From Thauera sp. JM12B12 (lineage in GTDB: Bacteria > Pseudomonadota > Gammaproteobacteria > Burkholderiales > Rhodocyclaceae), in assembly GCF_039614725.1 (NCBI RefSeq), contig NZ_CP154859.1:1798001-1862000 (forward strand): 64,000 nt of DNA, written 5' to 3'. Each line of letters begins with the position of its first letter. Position 1 is the stretch's first letter. A model generated the notes under the pieces. The model worked only from the letters and a program-made list of their open reading frames with translations. It had not been told where the DNA came from and ran no database searches. Positions 44,218 to 53,484 of this stretch are shown piece by piece. The position numbers and the translations under genes were made by a program.

Positions 44218-45077
44218 TGCGGCTCTTCGTGCTCGCCGCCCTGCTGGCGACCGCGCTCCCGCTGCATGCGGAGGTGCCGGCCTGGACCGATGAGCCGACC
44301 CAGCTCGTACGCCTGATCGAGCGCGCCCACCGCGCCCAGGCTGCCGGCAATCACCTCGTGGCCGCGCGGCTTCACTGTACGGCTGCCGCACATGGCAGCC
44401 TCGAGGCCCAGTTCCAGCTCGCCCGGCTCTACCTCGGGCCACTGCGTGCACGCCGTGGCCACGACACCGGTCATGTCCTGCTTGCCCTGGCCGCCCAGCG
44501 CGGCCACGCGCGTGCAGGGACCCTGCTGTCTACCCTCCGACGACCGCTGCCGGGCGACACGGATGCCTATCTGCCGCCCTGCCTGTTCACCTCGGTGGCG
44601 CCGCCTCCGGCGGACGCGGGGGCCGTCGTCCCGCACGAGGTGGTCGAGCACTACATCGCGGGCCTGCCGCGCAATCACCGCGCCCATGCGCGCCTGGTGC
44701 AGCGTCTGGCACCGCGCTTCGACGTCGACGCCCGCCTGGCGCTGGCGATCGTCCGCGCCGAGTCCAACTTCAACCCCGATGCGCGCTCGCCCCGCAACGC
44801 CATGGGGCTTATGCAGCTGATCCCCGACACCGCCGAGCGCTTCGGCGTGCGCGACCCCTTCGACCCCGAGCAGAACGTCCGCGGCGGCCTGGCTTACCTC
44901 AAGTGGCTGATTGCGCGCTACGACGGCGACATCGCGCGGGTGGCGGGTGCGTACAACGCGGGGGAGGGGACGGTCGACCGCTACGGCGGGGTGCCGCCGT
45001 ATGCGGAGACCGAGGAGTATGTGCGGCGGATTCTGGCGTTCTACCGGGCCCGGCTGCATTTGCCCGCGGAAAGGTAA
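44217..45077 (+). CDS. Lytic transglycosylase (SLT domain)
   Basis: 286 residues. Signal peptide MRLFVLAALLATALPLHA, a Sel1/TPR-like helical region (about 30-110), then the SLT domain with catalytic Glu182 (IVRAESNFNPDARS), GLMQLIPDTAERFGV, and AGAYNAGEGTVDRYGGVPPYAET. It cuts peptidoglycan in the periplasm to form 1,6-anhydro ends. The ATG at 44217 is fixed by the TGATG overlap with the yjfB-like gene. Confidence 0.93.
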   Translation: MRLFVLAALLATALPLHAEVPAWTDEPTQLVRLIERAHRAQAAGNHLVAARLHCTAAAHGSLEAQFQLARLYLGPLRARRGHDTGHVLLALAAQRGHARAGTLLSTLRRPLPGDTDAYLPPCLFTSVAPPPADAGAVVPHEVVEHYIAGLPRNHRAHARLVQRLAPRFDVDARLALAIVRAESNFNPDARSPRNAMGLMQLIPDTAERFGVRDPFDPEQNVRGGLAYLKWLIARYDGDIARVAGAYNAGEGTVDRYGGVPPYAETEEYVRRILAFYRARLHLPAER

Positions 45078-45197
45078 GCACCCTCGGATAACAGATTGCG
45101 GCGGCTTGTGATCGATTTGGCGAGGGCTCCGGGCACTCGCCTGCAAAATGAGCTTGTACTCGTCGCCATTTCGAACGAGCTCAGCACCAATACTGCA

Positions 45198-45857
45198 ATG
45201 AATTTTCCGCGACTCATTTGCCAAGCTATTTGCGCCCTCTTGTTCTCATCCTCGGTGACGTTCGCAGCCGATGTCGAGCTCGCCGGCGTATTCGGGTCGA
45301 GGGCAGTCTTGCTTGTAGACGGCGGTTCGCCACAGACGCTTGCGGTGGGGCAGAGATCCCGTGAGGGTGTCCTGCTCCGTGCGTTGCAGGGCGATGTCGC
45401 AGTGGTCGAGGTGGACGGCGTTCAGCGTCGGATCAGGCTAGGCGGCGCTCCGATTCAGGTCGGCGCGAGGGCCGACTCCGGCGCTGCAGGACGGGAATTG
45501 CGTTTGACGCCGGATGCGCGAGGCCACTATTCGGTGCTCGGTTCCGTGAATGGTGCATCGATGCGTTTCCTCATCGATACCGGGGCGAGCCTGGTGTCGA
45601 TGGGTGCGGAGGATGCCGTTCGTGCCGGGGTGGACTACCGCAAGGGGCGTCCCTCGACCAGCATGACGGCGAATGGCCTGGTTCAGATCTGGGTCGTTCG
45701 GCTCGACAAGATCCAGGTCGGCCAGCTTGTATTGCATGGCGTCGAGGCTGCCGTTCATGAAGGAGCTTTGCCCGTGGTGCTCCTGGGAATGAGCTTTCTC
45801 AATCGGATGGACATGCGCCGCGAGGGTGGCTTTCTGGTCTTGAGAAAGACCCACTGA
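45198..45857 (+). CDS. Retropepsin-like aspartic protease (clan AA, TIGR02281 type)
   Basis: 219 residues. A signal peptide (about 1-23, ICALLFSSSVTFA) is followed by an N-terminal beta-rich segment and a retroviral-type protease fold with the catalytic FLIDTGAS (D127) and the paired hydrophobic VVLLGMSFLNRM. The domain works as a dimer. Periplasmic, substrate unknown. The frame is open upstream to 45096, but the signal peptide sets the start at 45198. Confidence 0.88.
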   Translation: MNFPRLICQAICALLFSSSVTFAADVELAGVFGSRAVLLVDGGSPQTLAVGQRSREGVLLRALQGDVAVVEVDGVQRRIRLGGAPIQVGARADSGAAGRELRLTPDARGHYSVLGSVNGASMRFLIDTGASLVSMGAEDAVRAGVDYRKGRPSTSMTANGLVQIWVVRLDKIQVGQLVLHGVEAAVHEGALPVVLLGMSFLNRMDMRREGGFLVLRKTH

Positions 45858-45998
45858 GGCCACGAGTGCCGGGTTCTTGCAGGGCCGTGTCCGATGGTCG
45901 CTCAGCGGCTTCCGTCCGTCGCCGGGGGGGTGTCCCGGGGCCGCGGTCGCGGTAGGTTTTCAATCGAAACCAAGATGCTTTGAATGCAGGGGAGTTCA

Positions 45999-46403
45999 AT
46001 GAAGAACAGAACGCAGTCCGGCTTCACCTTGATCGAGGTGATGATCGTGGTGGCGATCGTGGGGATCCTGGCCGCCATCGCCGTGCCGGCATATCGCGAT
46101 TACGTGCTGAGCGGGAACATCCCGCAGGCCACCTCTGCCCTCGCCAATGGCCGGGTGCAGTTGGAGCAGTACTTTCAGGACAACAGGACCTATGTGGGCG
46201 GACCATGTCCCGGCAACACGACGGCCTTCACGCTCGCTTGCAGCGACGTGACCGCAACCACGTTCACGATCACCGCGACCGGCACCGGCAACATGGCCGG
46301 GTTCAGCTACAGGGTCAACCACAACAATGTCATGGAGACCTTGGCCACCTCCTGGGGCGTGACCAGCAACACCTGTTGGGTGCGCTCGAAGGGTGGCTGC
46401 TGA
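45999..46403 (+). CDS. pilE: Type IV pilin PilE-like
   Basis: 134 residues. Type III leader KNRTQSG/FTLIEVMIVVAIVGILAAIAVPAYRDY with Glu5 and the long N-terminal helix of type IVa pilins. C-terminal disulphide pair region (CPGNTTAFTLACSD ... TCWVRSKGGC). GGGGAG precedes the ATG. As the first gene of a minor-pilin operon it is probably the PilE-type minor pilin rather than the major fibre subunit. The gap from the retropepsin gene (141 bases) must hold the operon promoter, but no clear element is visible. Confidence 0.92.
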   Translation: MKNRTQSGFTLIEVMIVVAIVGILAAIAVPAYRDYVLSGNIPQATSALANGRVQLEQYFQDNRTYVGGPCPGNTTAFTLACSDVTATTFTITATGTGNMAGFSYRVNHNNVMETLATSWGVTSNTCWVRSKGGC

Positions 46404-46428
46404 ACCGCAAGCGAGCTGCAAGGACGAA

Positions 46429-46989
46429 ATGATGAACGCTCGAAGGAATGCGGAAACAGGGTGTGGGAGGCTCGGGGGCTTCACCCTCGTCGAGTTGATG
46501 GTCGTCGTCGCGGTGCTCGCTGCACTGTTGAGCGTCGGGGGGCCTTCGTTCATGGAGTGGATCCAGAATTCCCGTATTCGCACCGCGACCGAATCGCTGC
46601 AGAACGGCTTGCAGGTGGCGCGTGCCGAGGCCGTGCGCCGGAACACCAATGTCGAGTTCGTCCTGCAGGGCGCCGGCGGTGGCTGGCTCGTGCAATTGCA
46701 GCAAGGCGCTGTCTTCGTCCAGCAGTCGGCGGCTGAGGGCGGGGCAAACGTCATCGTGACCGCGACGCCGGGCGGCAGTACCACGCTCACCTACAACGGC
46801 ATGGGCAGGGTGAACACGAGCAACGGCGACGGCTCCGCGCCCCTGACCCAGCTCGCGATCGACCTTCCCGAGTCGATTCTTCCGGCCGCGAAGTCGCGAG
46901 ACCTGCGCGTGACCATCGGGGTGGGCGGCGAGGTGCGGATGTGTGACCCCGCTACCAACCTGCCCGACGGCGATCCCCGGAGATGCTGA
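46429..46989 (+). CDS. fimT: Minor pseudopilin FimT/GspH
   Basis: 186 residues. Leader ends GRLGG/FTLVELMVVVAVLAALLSVG, with Glu5; a GspH/FimT domain follows (NSRIRTATESLQNGLQVARAEAVRRNTNVEF). Start chosen at 46429, just after AAGGA; ATG 46432 is nearly as good. FimT is a minor pilin linked to DNA uptake in some bacteria. Confidence 0.92.
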   Translation: MMNARRNAETGCGRLGGFTLVELMVVVAVLAALLSVGGPSFMEWIQNSRIRTATESLQNGLQVARAEAVRRNTNVEFVLQGAGGGWLVQLQQGAVFVQQSAAEGGANVIVTATPGGSTTLTYNGMGRVNTSNGDGSAPLTQLAIDLPESILPAAKSRDLRVTIGVGGEVRMCDPATNLPDGDPRRC

Positions 46990-47372
46990 TGTCTATCAGG
47001 TTTTCTGTCGTGAAAGCGATCTCACAACGCGGAACGATCCTTCTCGAGGTCCTCGTGTCCGTTCTCATTCTGGCGCTCGGTGTGCTGAGCATCGTCGGCC
47101 TGCAGGCGGCTGCGATCCGGAGCACCACCGAAGCCAAGATGCGTGCCGATGCGAGCTTCATCGCCAATCGCACCATCAGCAGCATGTGGGGCGATCCCGA
47201 CGGTCTGGCGGCCTTTGCGGAGAACAACGCCGACCTGCCTGCTGAAGATGGCTTGCCGGCGGGCAAGCGCACGGTCGTGGTTAACGGGAGTCGGGTGACG
47301 GTGACGATCACCTGGCAGGTTCCGGGGGGCGAACAGAGCAACGTCCAGATGGTGGCCCACATCAATGAATGA
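46989..47372 (+). CDS. pilV: Minor pilin PilV
   Basis: 127 residues. Leader KAISQRG/TILLEVLVSVLILALGVLSIVGLQAA is the PilV signature, with Glu5. The ATG at 46989 overlaps the fimT stop (TGATG) and has GGAG six bases before it; an in-frame ATG at 46983 is the alternative. Its stop lies inside the start of pilW. Confidence 0.92.
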   Translation: MSIRFSVVKAISQRGTILLEVLVSVLILALGVLSIVGLQAAAIRSTTEAKMRADASFIANRTISSMWGDPDGLAAFAENNADLPAEDGLPAGKRTVVVNGSRVTVTITWQVPGGEQSNVQMVAHINE

Positions 47373-48456
47373 GCTAAATCTCAATTGCCGCAGCAACCGA
47401 GGCCTCGGGCTTGTCGAGCTGATGGTCGGGATGGTCATCGGCCTGGTGACGCTGCTGGTGGTCACTCAGGTCATGCAGTCCTTCGAGGGGCAGAAACGCA
47501 CCAGCACTGGCGGCAACGATGCCCAGACCAATGGTGCGCTGGCGCTCTACCTGCTCGATCGCGAGATCCGCATGGCCGGCTATGGGGTGGCCGGGCCTGA
47601 GGGCATGTTGTGCATGAACGGCATCAACAGCTACTACGACGCCGGCGACGGCGATCCCCCGAAGGTCACGATCGGCGGTGCATTCGTGCCGATCCAGATC
47701 ACCGATGGCGGCGACGGCCAACCCGATCGGATCGAGCTGATGCGCAGCGATGCGGAGTTCGGTGCCATTCCAACGTCCGTCGTGAAGGACATGCCCACGC
47801 CTTCCTCGATCGTCACCACCGGGACCACCGGGGGCCTCGAGAAGGGCGATCTCTTCATCATGGCCTCCAAGACTGGAGACAAGCGCTGCACGCTGATGCA
47901 GATGACACAGGACGCGCAGGCGACGGGCAACGGTTTCAATCTTCAACACAACCCAGGCGCTGATGGCCCGTACAACCCGCCGAATCCGGTGAATGCATAT
48001 GGCGCGGCGAACACGCCCAGCTACGAGATTGGCGACATCGTCATCAATATGGGGGCATATCGGCACCGCGAGTACCGCATCCAGAACGATCAGTTGATCG
48101 AGCTCGACCCGATGGGCGCGGCTCCGCCAGCCGCATTGGTGTCCGAGATCGTGGACATGCAGGCGGTCTATGGTGTCGCCGACGCGGGCAGCAACAAGAT
48201 CTCGGCCTGGGTGCCCGCCACCGGCGTCTGGGCGTCACCGCTGGTGGATCCAGCGCTGGTTCCGCGTATCCGCGCGGTGCGGCTGGCGGTCGTCGCGCGC
48301 AGTCCGCAGTATGAGAAGGAGACTGTCACTGGCGCTGCCGTCGAGTTGTGGGACGGTGGTCCGAGCTACAGCCCCAACGACGACGGTAGGCATTATCGCT
48401 ACAAGGTCTTCGAAACCATCATTCCGTTACGCAACGTAATCTGGTCCGCATCATGA
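47365..48456 (+). CDS. pilW: Minor pilin PilW
   Basis: 363 residues. Leader CRSNRG/LGLVELMVGMVIGLVTLLVVTQVM with Glu5, followed by ALALYLLDREIRMAGYGVAG, the PilW pattern, and a long extracellular part. Overlaps pilV by 8 bases and pilX by 4 (ATGA). Confidence 0.92.
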   Translation: MNELNLNCRSNRGLGLVELMVGMVIGLVTLLVVTQVMQSFEGQKRTSTGGNDAQTNGALALYLLDREIRMAGYGVAGPEGMLCMNGINSYYDAGDGDPPKVTIGGAFVPIQITDGGDGQPDRIELMRSDAEFGAIPTSVVKDMPTPSSIVTTGTTGGLEKGDLFIMASKTGDKRCTLMQMTQDAQATGNGFNLQHNPGADGPYNPPNPVNAYGAANTPSYEIGDIVINMGAYRHREYRIQNDQLIELDPMGAAPPAALVSEIVDMQAVYGVADAGSNKISAWVPATGVWASPLVDPALVPRIRAVRLAVVARSPQYEKETVTGAAVELWDGGPSYSPNDDGRHYRYKVFETIIPLRNVIWSAS

Positions 48457-49118
48457 TCATCAAATCTGCCAGTCGCATGCCGGGCAAGGGGATGAGAGAG
48501 GACGGAATCGTCCTGTTCACCGTGCTGATTGCCTTGGTGATCATCTCGCTTTCAGCCGTGGCGCTTGTGCGCTCGGTCGATACCGGTACGGTCATTGCGG
48601 GCAATCTCGCTTTTCGGCAAGCCTCGACCCAGGCCGGAGATGGGGGCACCGAAGCGGCCTTGGCATGGGTCAAGGCGAAGGTCGATGCCGACGTGAAGCA
48701 GCTTTACCAGAAGAGCGAAGCGAACGGCTACTACGCCACCTGGATGAGTGGCTGCGATCTCACCGGAAACGTAACCCCGGCCGATCTGACCGACAACGTG
48801 GATTGGGGTGGCGAGAACCCCAACAACGGAAAATGCAACATGAAAGGCGCCGCGGTTCCACAGGCGGAGCTGCCGGCGGGGTATCGCGCCTTCTACGTGA
48901 TCAATCGCCTCTGCAATCAGGAGGGGGATCCGACGGGCATCGCCTGCGAGAACTACAGCACCTCAACGGCGACCGCCGAGGCCGGCTTGTCGATGGCGGG
49001 CGGCGGCTATGCAAAGAAGGTGTCGTCGGGGCCGACACGCTATTTCTATCGGGTCACGACGCGTGTCGAAGGGCCGCGTAACACCGTAAGCATTGTTCAG
49101 GCGGTGCTTCTGAATTGA
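48453..49118 (+). CDS. pilX: Minor pilin PilX
   Basis: 221 residues. Leader GMREDG/IVLFTVLIALVIISLSAVALVRSVDTG; position +5 is Thr, not Glu, as is usual in PilX proteins, which also have the downstream AGNLAFRQASTQAGDGGTEAAL motif seen here. PilX interacts with PilY1 at the pilus tip. Ends 14 bases before pilY1. Confidence 0.92.
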   Translation: MIIKSASRMPGKGMREDGIVLFTVLIALVIISLSAVALVRSVDTGTVIAGNLAFRQASTQAGDGGTEAALAWVKAKVDADVKQLYQKSEANGYYATWMSGCDLTGNVTPADLTDNVDWGGENPNNGKCNMKGAAVPQAELPAGYRAFYVINRLCNQEGDPTGIACENYSTSTATAEAGLSMAGGGYAKKVSSGPTRYFYRVTTRVEGPRNTVSIVQAVLLN

Positions 49119-49132
49119 TCGGGGTAAGCAAA

Positions 49133-52100
49133 ATGACTAGCAGGAAACTTCTCGCTCAAGGTGTCGGCCCTGCTCACACGTCGGCAAGGTTCGGGCAACT
49201 TGCGGTGTATGCGTTGGCGTGTGGGCTCGGCGCCTGGTCGCTGGGAGGCAATGCCGCAGACGTCTCCATCGCCGACTCGCCGATGGCGAGTTCGACCAGC
49301 GCCGAGATCAAGCCGAACGTGATGTTCGTGCTCGACGACTCCGGGTCGATGGGGTGGACGCATCTGCCTGATCACGTTCGAAGTTTTGCGGCCAGTGAGC
49401 AGGAAAACCTGGCGGTGGGTTATGTGACGTCGCATTGCAACGCGATCTACTATGACCCAAAGACGAAGTACGTTCCCCCTGTACGGGCGGACGGAACATC
49501 TTTTCCGAACGCCAGCTTCAGCGCGGCCTGGGTCAATGGCTATGACTCTGCGTCGGCTACCGTCGATCTGGCGACCGCATTCACCGCCTACGACAATACT
49601 ACTAGTAACGGCCGCGGTAGCGACCTCGCCCAGGCTGCCTATTACTACACCTATGTCGGGACCAAGAATACCGTTCCGCTCAGCTATGTCTATACCGCAT
49701 CAGGTGGTGTGGACACGAAGACGGGAAGTGGCGGTAATCGGACTTTCTACGGGGAATGCGTAAGCAAGATCGGCTCGACGGTGGCGAATGCTGCATTCAA
49801 GAAGGTGACCCTGAGCGCGAACGATTCAGAAGCGCAGAACTTCGCCAACTGGTACAGCTACTACCGCATCCGCATCTACGCGATGAAGGCAGCGGCAGGC
49901 CTGGCATTCCGCAATCTCCCGAATCCGGACAAGTTTCGCGTCGGTTACTCGACCCACAGCTATGACGGCGTCGACAGCGCGAATGCCGAGTTCCTGAGGA
50001 TAGGGGATTACTGTGTTGCCGGCGAGGGCGTCGACGCTTGCGAGCAACGGGCCTCGTTCTACACGAAGCTATACGGAGCCACGCCGTCGGGCGGGACGCC
50101 GTTGCGGCAGGCAATGTCCAAGATCGGGCGCATGTATGCGGGGAAATTGCTTACCGGAGCGGACGACCCGATACAGTATTCGTGTCAGCAGAACTTCCTG
50201 ATCCTTTCCACTGACGGCTATTGGAACGGAGCGGGCCCGGTGGATATTGGGGGAACTGCAGGCGTGGGAGACCTCGATGGCGCTGCAGGGGTGCCTACGC
50301 CGATGAAGGACGGATTGGCCAAGGCGGACACGCTGGCCGATACGGCGCAGTATTACTACGACAACGACCTGCGCACGGACGCGCTCGGAAACTGCACGGG
50401 TGCCTTGGGCACCGATGTGTGCGAGAACAACGTGCCAGGATCGGGGCGGGACAATAACAACCGCCAGCACATGACCACCTTCACGCTTGGACTCGGCGTC
50501 GATGGATCGCTCAAGTACACCGAGGACTATCTCGAGGGGGGCTCTGCCGACTTCAACAAGATACTCGACGGCTCCTTGAGCTGGCCCGATCCGACCGACA
50601 GCGAGGATCTGCATCGCATCGACGACCTCTGGCACGCAGCGGTGAATGGTCGCGGCACCTATTACAGCGCCAAGACGCCGCAGTCGCTCGCCCAGGGCAT
50701 TTCCAAGGCCTTGTCCGGGGTGAGCGCGATGACCGGTTCGGGCGCGGCCTCGGCGACCAGCAACCTCGAGCCGGTGGCAGGCGACAACTTTGCCTACGTC
50801 GCCAGCTATCGAACGGTGAAGTGGGATGGTGACGTCCAGGCGCGCGAGATCAATCTCACGACGGGCGCTCTGTCATCCGAGGACCAGCGGATCTGGTCGG
50901 CGCGGGAAAAACTGGATGCCACCCTCGCGTCGACGCGCAAGATCTACTTCAACAGCGGCGCGGCGCTTGCAGAGTTCGTGCCCACGAACCTGAGTGCCGC
51001 GAAGACGGCTGGCCTGTTCAGCCCCTGTGGCGGTGGCGCGCTGGGCGATCTGACGCAATGTGCCACGGCCGGTTTCTCGACGACCGTGAGCCAGGATCAC
51101 GTGATCAACTACGTGCGTGGCGACGATTCTATGGAGGACCAGGCGGGCAATGTGAACCGCCTGCTGCGCGATCGAGAGGCCAAGCTGGGCGATATCGTCA
51201 GCTCGCAACCGGTCTATGTGAAGAAGGCGCCGTTCGCCTATACCGACACTGGCTATGCCAAGTTCGCCGAGAGCATGGCGACGCGTCAGGGGGCCGTGAT
51301 CGTCGGTGCGAACGACGGCATGCTGCATGCATTCAATGCGGACACGGGTGCCGAGCTGTGGGCTTTCGTGCCGACACCGGTGATGCCCTACTTGTACAAG
51401 CTTGCGGACAGCAAGTATGGCGACAACCACCGCTACTACGTCGATGGGCCGATCGCCGTCGCAGACATCTGCGCCGTAGAGCCCTGCAAGGACAACGGCA
51501 ATGGATGGAAGACCATTCTCGTTGCCGGCTTGGGCAAGGGCGGAAAAGGTTACTTTGCGCTCGATATCACTGACACGACAGCGCCCAAGTTGCTCTGGGA
51601 GTTCACGGCGAAGGACGATGCCGATCTCGGTTACTCGTTCGGGAATCCGATTGTCACGAAGGTCTCCGGGAAATGGGTGGTCGTTTTCGCTTCGGGCTAC
51701 AACAACACTGAAGGCGATGGTCAAGGGCGTGTTTTCATGCTTGACGCGGCAGCAGGGACGAAGCTTGCCGAGATCGTGACGAATTCGGAGAGCAATCCGG
51801 CCCTCAGTGGAATTTCCAAGCTCAGCAATTGGCTCGACAACGCCACCTACGACAACAGCACGAGGTATGTGTATGGCGGAGACCTCTCAGGGAATCTCTG
51901 GCGTGTCGATCTCGAGGCGAAGGACGCCGACCGTCTTGCGCTGCTTACCGGACCAGGTGGAACGTCGCAGTCCATCACCACGAAGCCCGAGCTGGCTCAG
52001 GTCAAGGTGGGAGGTACGATGTACCGCGTGGTTTTCGTTGGCACGGGTCGTTACCTTGGCCTGAACGACCTGACCGAGATGACGGTGCAGTCGCTTTACG

Positions 52101-52597
52101 CAGTGAAGGACGATCTTGTCACGGACTGGGGGGCGTTCCGGGATCACGCGGGCGCTGTGCAACAGGTCCTGTCGGCCAGTGGCGTGAACAGGTTGGTCAC
52201 CTCGGAGAAGGTATCGTGGGCGGATGCGTCCGGCTGGTTCGTCGACTTCGATGTCGTCAAGGGTGAGCGGATCACGACGGACATGGTGCTTGATCGTGGC
52301 GTCCTGGCCGTCGTGACCAATGTGCCAGAGGCAGATGCCTGCAACGTCGGCGGCTACAGCTACATCTACTTCTTCGATTATCGGACTGGCAGTTACGTGA
52401 CGACCGTCGAGGGCGGGGTAGTGGGCTATCGCCTTGCCAATGCAATCGGGGTGGGCATGAGCGTCATCAGGGTCAATGGGAAGTCGGTCGCGATCGTTAC
52501 GACCTCCGACAACAAGCATATTCCGGTCGCGGTTCCGGAATATTCCGGTTCGGGCGCCATGCGGCGGATGCTGTGGAGGGAGGTGTTCGTGCAGTGA
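49133..52597 (+). CDS. pilY1: Type IV pilus tip adhesin PilY1
   Basis: 1154 residues from ATG 49133 (GGGGTAAG before it); a TTG at 49115 also opens the frame. Signal-like hydrophobic segment near residues 27-45, then a VWA-like region with the MIDAS sequence VLDDSGSM (D68, S70, S72), and a C-terminal PilY1 beta-propeller (VGANDGMLHAFNADTGAELWAFVP). PilY1 promotes pilus extension, adhesion and surface sensing. Last gene of the operon, followed by a strong hairpin. Confidence 0.93.
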   Translation: MTSRKLLAQGVGPAHTSARFGQLAVYALACGLGAWSLGGNAADVSIADSPMASSTSAEIKPNVMFVLDDSGSMGWTHLPDHVRSFAASEQENLAVGYVTSHCNAIYYDPKTKYVPPVRADGTSFPNASFSAAWVNGYDSASATVDLATAFTAYDNTTSNGRGSDLAQAAYYYTYVGTKNTVPLSYVYTASGGVDTKTGSGGNRTFYGECVSKIGSTVANAAFKKVTLSANDSEAQNFANWYSYYRIRIYAMKAAAGLAFRNLPNPDKFRVGYSTHSYDGVDSANAEFLRIGDYCVAGEGVDACEQRASFYTKLYGATPSGGTPLRQAMSKIGRMYAGKLLTGADDPIQYSCQQNFLILSTDGYWNGAGPVDIGGTAGVGDLDGAAGVPTPMKDGLAKADTLADTAQYYYDNDLRTDALGNCTGALGTDVCENNVPGSGRDNNNRQHMTTFTLGLGVDGSLKYTEDYLEGGSADFNKILDGSLSWPDPTDSEDLHRIDDLWHAAVNGRGTYYSAKTPQSLAQGISKALSGVSAMTGSGAASATSNLEPVAGDNFAYVASYRTVKWDGDVQAREINLTTGALSSEDQRIWSAREKLDATLASTRKIYFNSGAALAEFVPTNLSAAKTAGLFSPCGGGALGDLTQCATAGFSTTVSQDHVINYVRGDDSMEDQAGNVNRLLRDREAKLGDIVSSQPVYVKKAPFAYTDTGYAKFAESMATRQGAVIVGANDGMLHAFNADTGAELWAFVPTPVMPYLYKLADSKYGDNHRYYVDGPIAVADICAVEPCKDNGNGWKTILVAGLGKGGKGYFALDITDTTAPKLLWEFTAKDDADLGYSFGNPIVTKVSGKWVVVFASGYNNTEGDGQGRVFMLDAAAGTKLAEIVTNSESNPALSGISKLSNWLDNATYDNSTRYVYGGDLSGNLWRVDLEAKDADRLALLTGPGGTSQSITTKPELAQVKVGGTMYRVVFVGTGRYLGLNDLTEMTVQSLYAVKDDLVTDWGAFRDHAGAVQQVLSASGVNRLVTSEKVSWADASGWFVDFDVVKGERITTDMVLDRGVLAVVTNVPEADACNVGGYSYIYFFDYRTGSYVTTVEGGVVGYRLANAIGVGMSVIRVNGKSVAIVTTSDNKHIPVAVPEYSGSGAMRRMLWREVFVQ

Positions 52598-52629
52598 GCC
52601 GCGGGCGCACGAGAGTGCGTAGGGTCGGA

Positions 52630-52664
52630 AAATCGGGGCTGTGCGGTGCGCAGCCCCGATTTTC
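52630..52664 (+). terminator. Terminator of the minor-pilin operon
   Basis: 13-bp stem AAAATCGGGGCTG / CAGCCCCGATTTT with a 9-base loop; the T run works on the plus strand and the A run would serve the minus strand. About 35 bases after the pilY1 stop. Confidence 0.88.
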
Positions 52665-52716
52665 ATTCGCTGCTCCGCTTGCAGTTCGATCCTGCAAGTG
52701 TTGATATCCGGAGAGC

Positions 52717-53337
52717 GTGATCACGGGGTCTAAGGTGGCTGGGTCATTCAATGTGGACGAGGACGTCCTTCGCACGCGCCTGCGCGACGCGCACGCGCGC
52801 CCGAGCGGAGGAGATTTTTCCGACATGGCGGTGGGCAAGGGCTATGTCGAAGCGGCGGTGCTGGTGCCACTCGTGGTTCGCACCGATCATCCTCACGTGC
52901 TCCTCACCAAGCGCACCGACCACCTCCACCACCACCCCGGCCAGATCAGTTTCCCCGGCGGGCGGGTGGAGCAGGGCGATGCCTCGTCGATCGACACCGC
53001 CCTGCGCGAGACCGAGGAAGAGATCGGCCTGCACCGCCGCCATGTCGAACTCCTTGGCGCGCTGCCCGACTACCTCACCGGCACCGGCTTTCGCGTCACG
53101 CCGGTGGTGGGGCTGGTGACGCCGCCCTTCGAGCTCACGCTCGATGCTTTCGAGGTGGCCGAGGCCTTCGAGGTGCCGCTGTCGCATTTCCTCGACCCGG
53201 CGAACCACCAGGAGCACAGCATCGTGCATGAGGGGCGCGTCCGCCGCTTTCATGCCATGCCGTACCACGACTACTTCATCTGGGGTGCGACGGCCGGCAT
53301 CATCATGTCGCTTTATCGGCTTCTGCGTGACGAATAG
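52717..53337 (+). CDS. nudL: NUDIX CoA pyrophosphatase
   Basis: 206 residues. The Nudix box GGRVEQGDASSIDTALRETEEEIG is complete (positions about 87-111), preceded by KRTDHLHHHPGQISFPGG, the CoA-pyrophosphatase pattern. It cleaves CoA and derivatives to phosphopantetheine and 3',5'-ADP. The start is a GTG at 52717 with GGAGA upstream. Confidence 0.9.
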   Translation: MITGSKVAGSFNVDEDVLRTRLRDAHARPSGGDFSDMAVGKGYVEAAVLVPLVVRTDHPHVLLTKRTDHLHHHPGQISFPGGRVEQGDASSIDTALRETEEEIGLHRRHVELLGALPDYLTGTGFRVTPVVGLVTPPFELTLDAFEVAEAFEVPLSHFLDPANHQEHSIVHEGRVRRFHAMPYHDYFIWGATAGIIMSLYRLLRDE

Positions 53338-53484
53338 CGTGCGGGTACGCGCATTTCCGGCTCAGGTTCGCGCGCTTGTCCGGGTACGGCGCTGCGGCTT
53401 CCGCGGGCGGGCTTTGTGGTATCTTGGCCGCAATTCAATGCGGCTGGGACGACCCGGTTGCAGACGCTTTTCAACGTTTTCTGC

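Noticed and set aside
45858..45998. Possible sigma-54 promoter (TTGCA near 45886) for the pilin operon
   Set aside because: The -24 element lacks the essential GG at the right distance, so the match is too weak.
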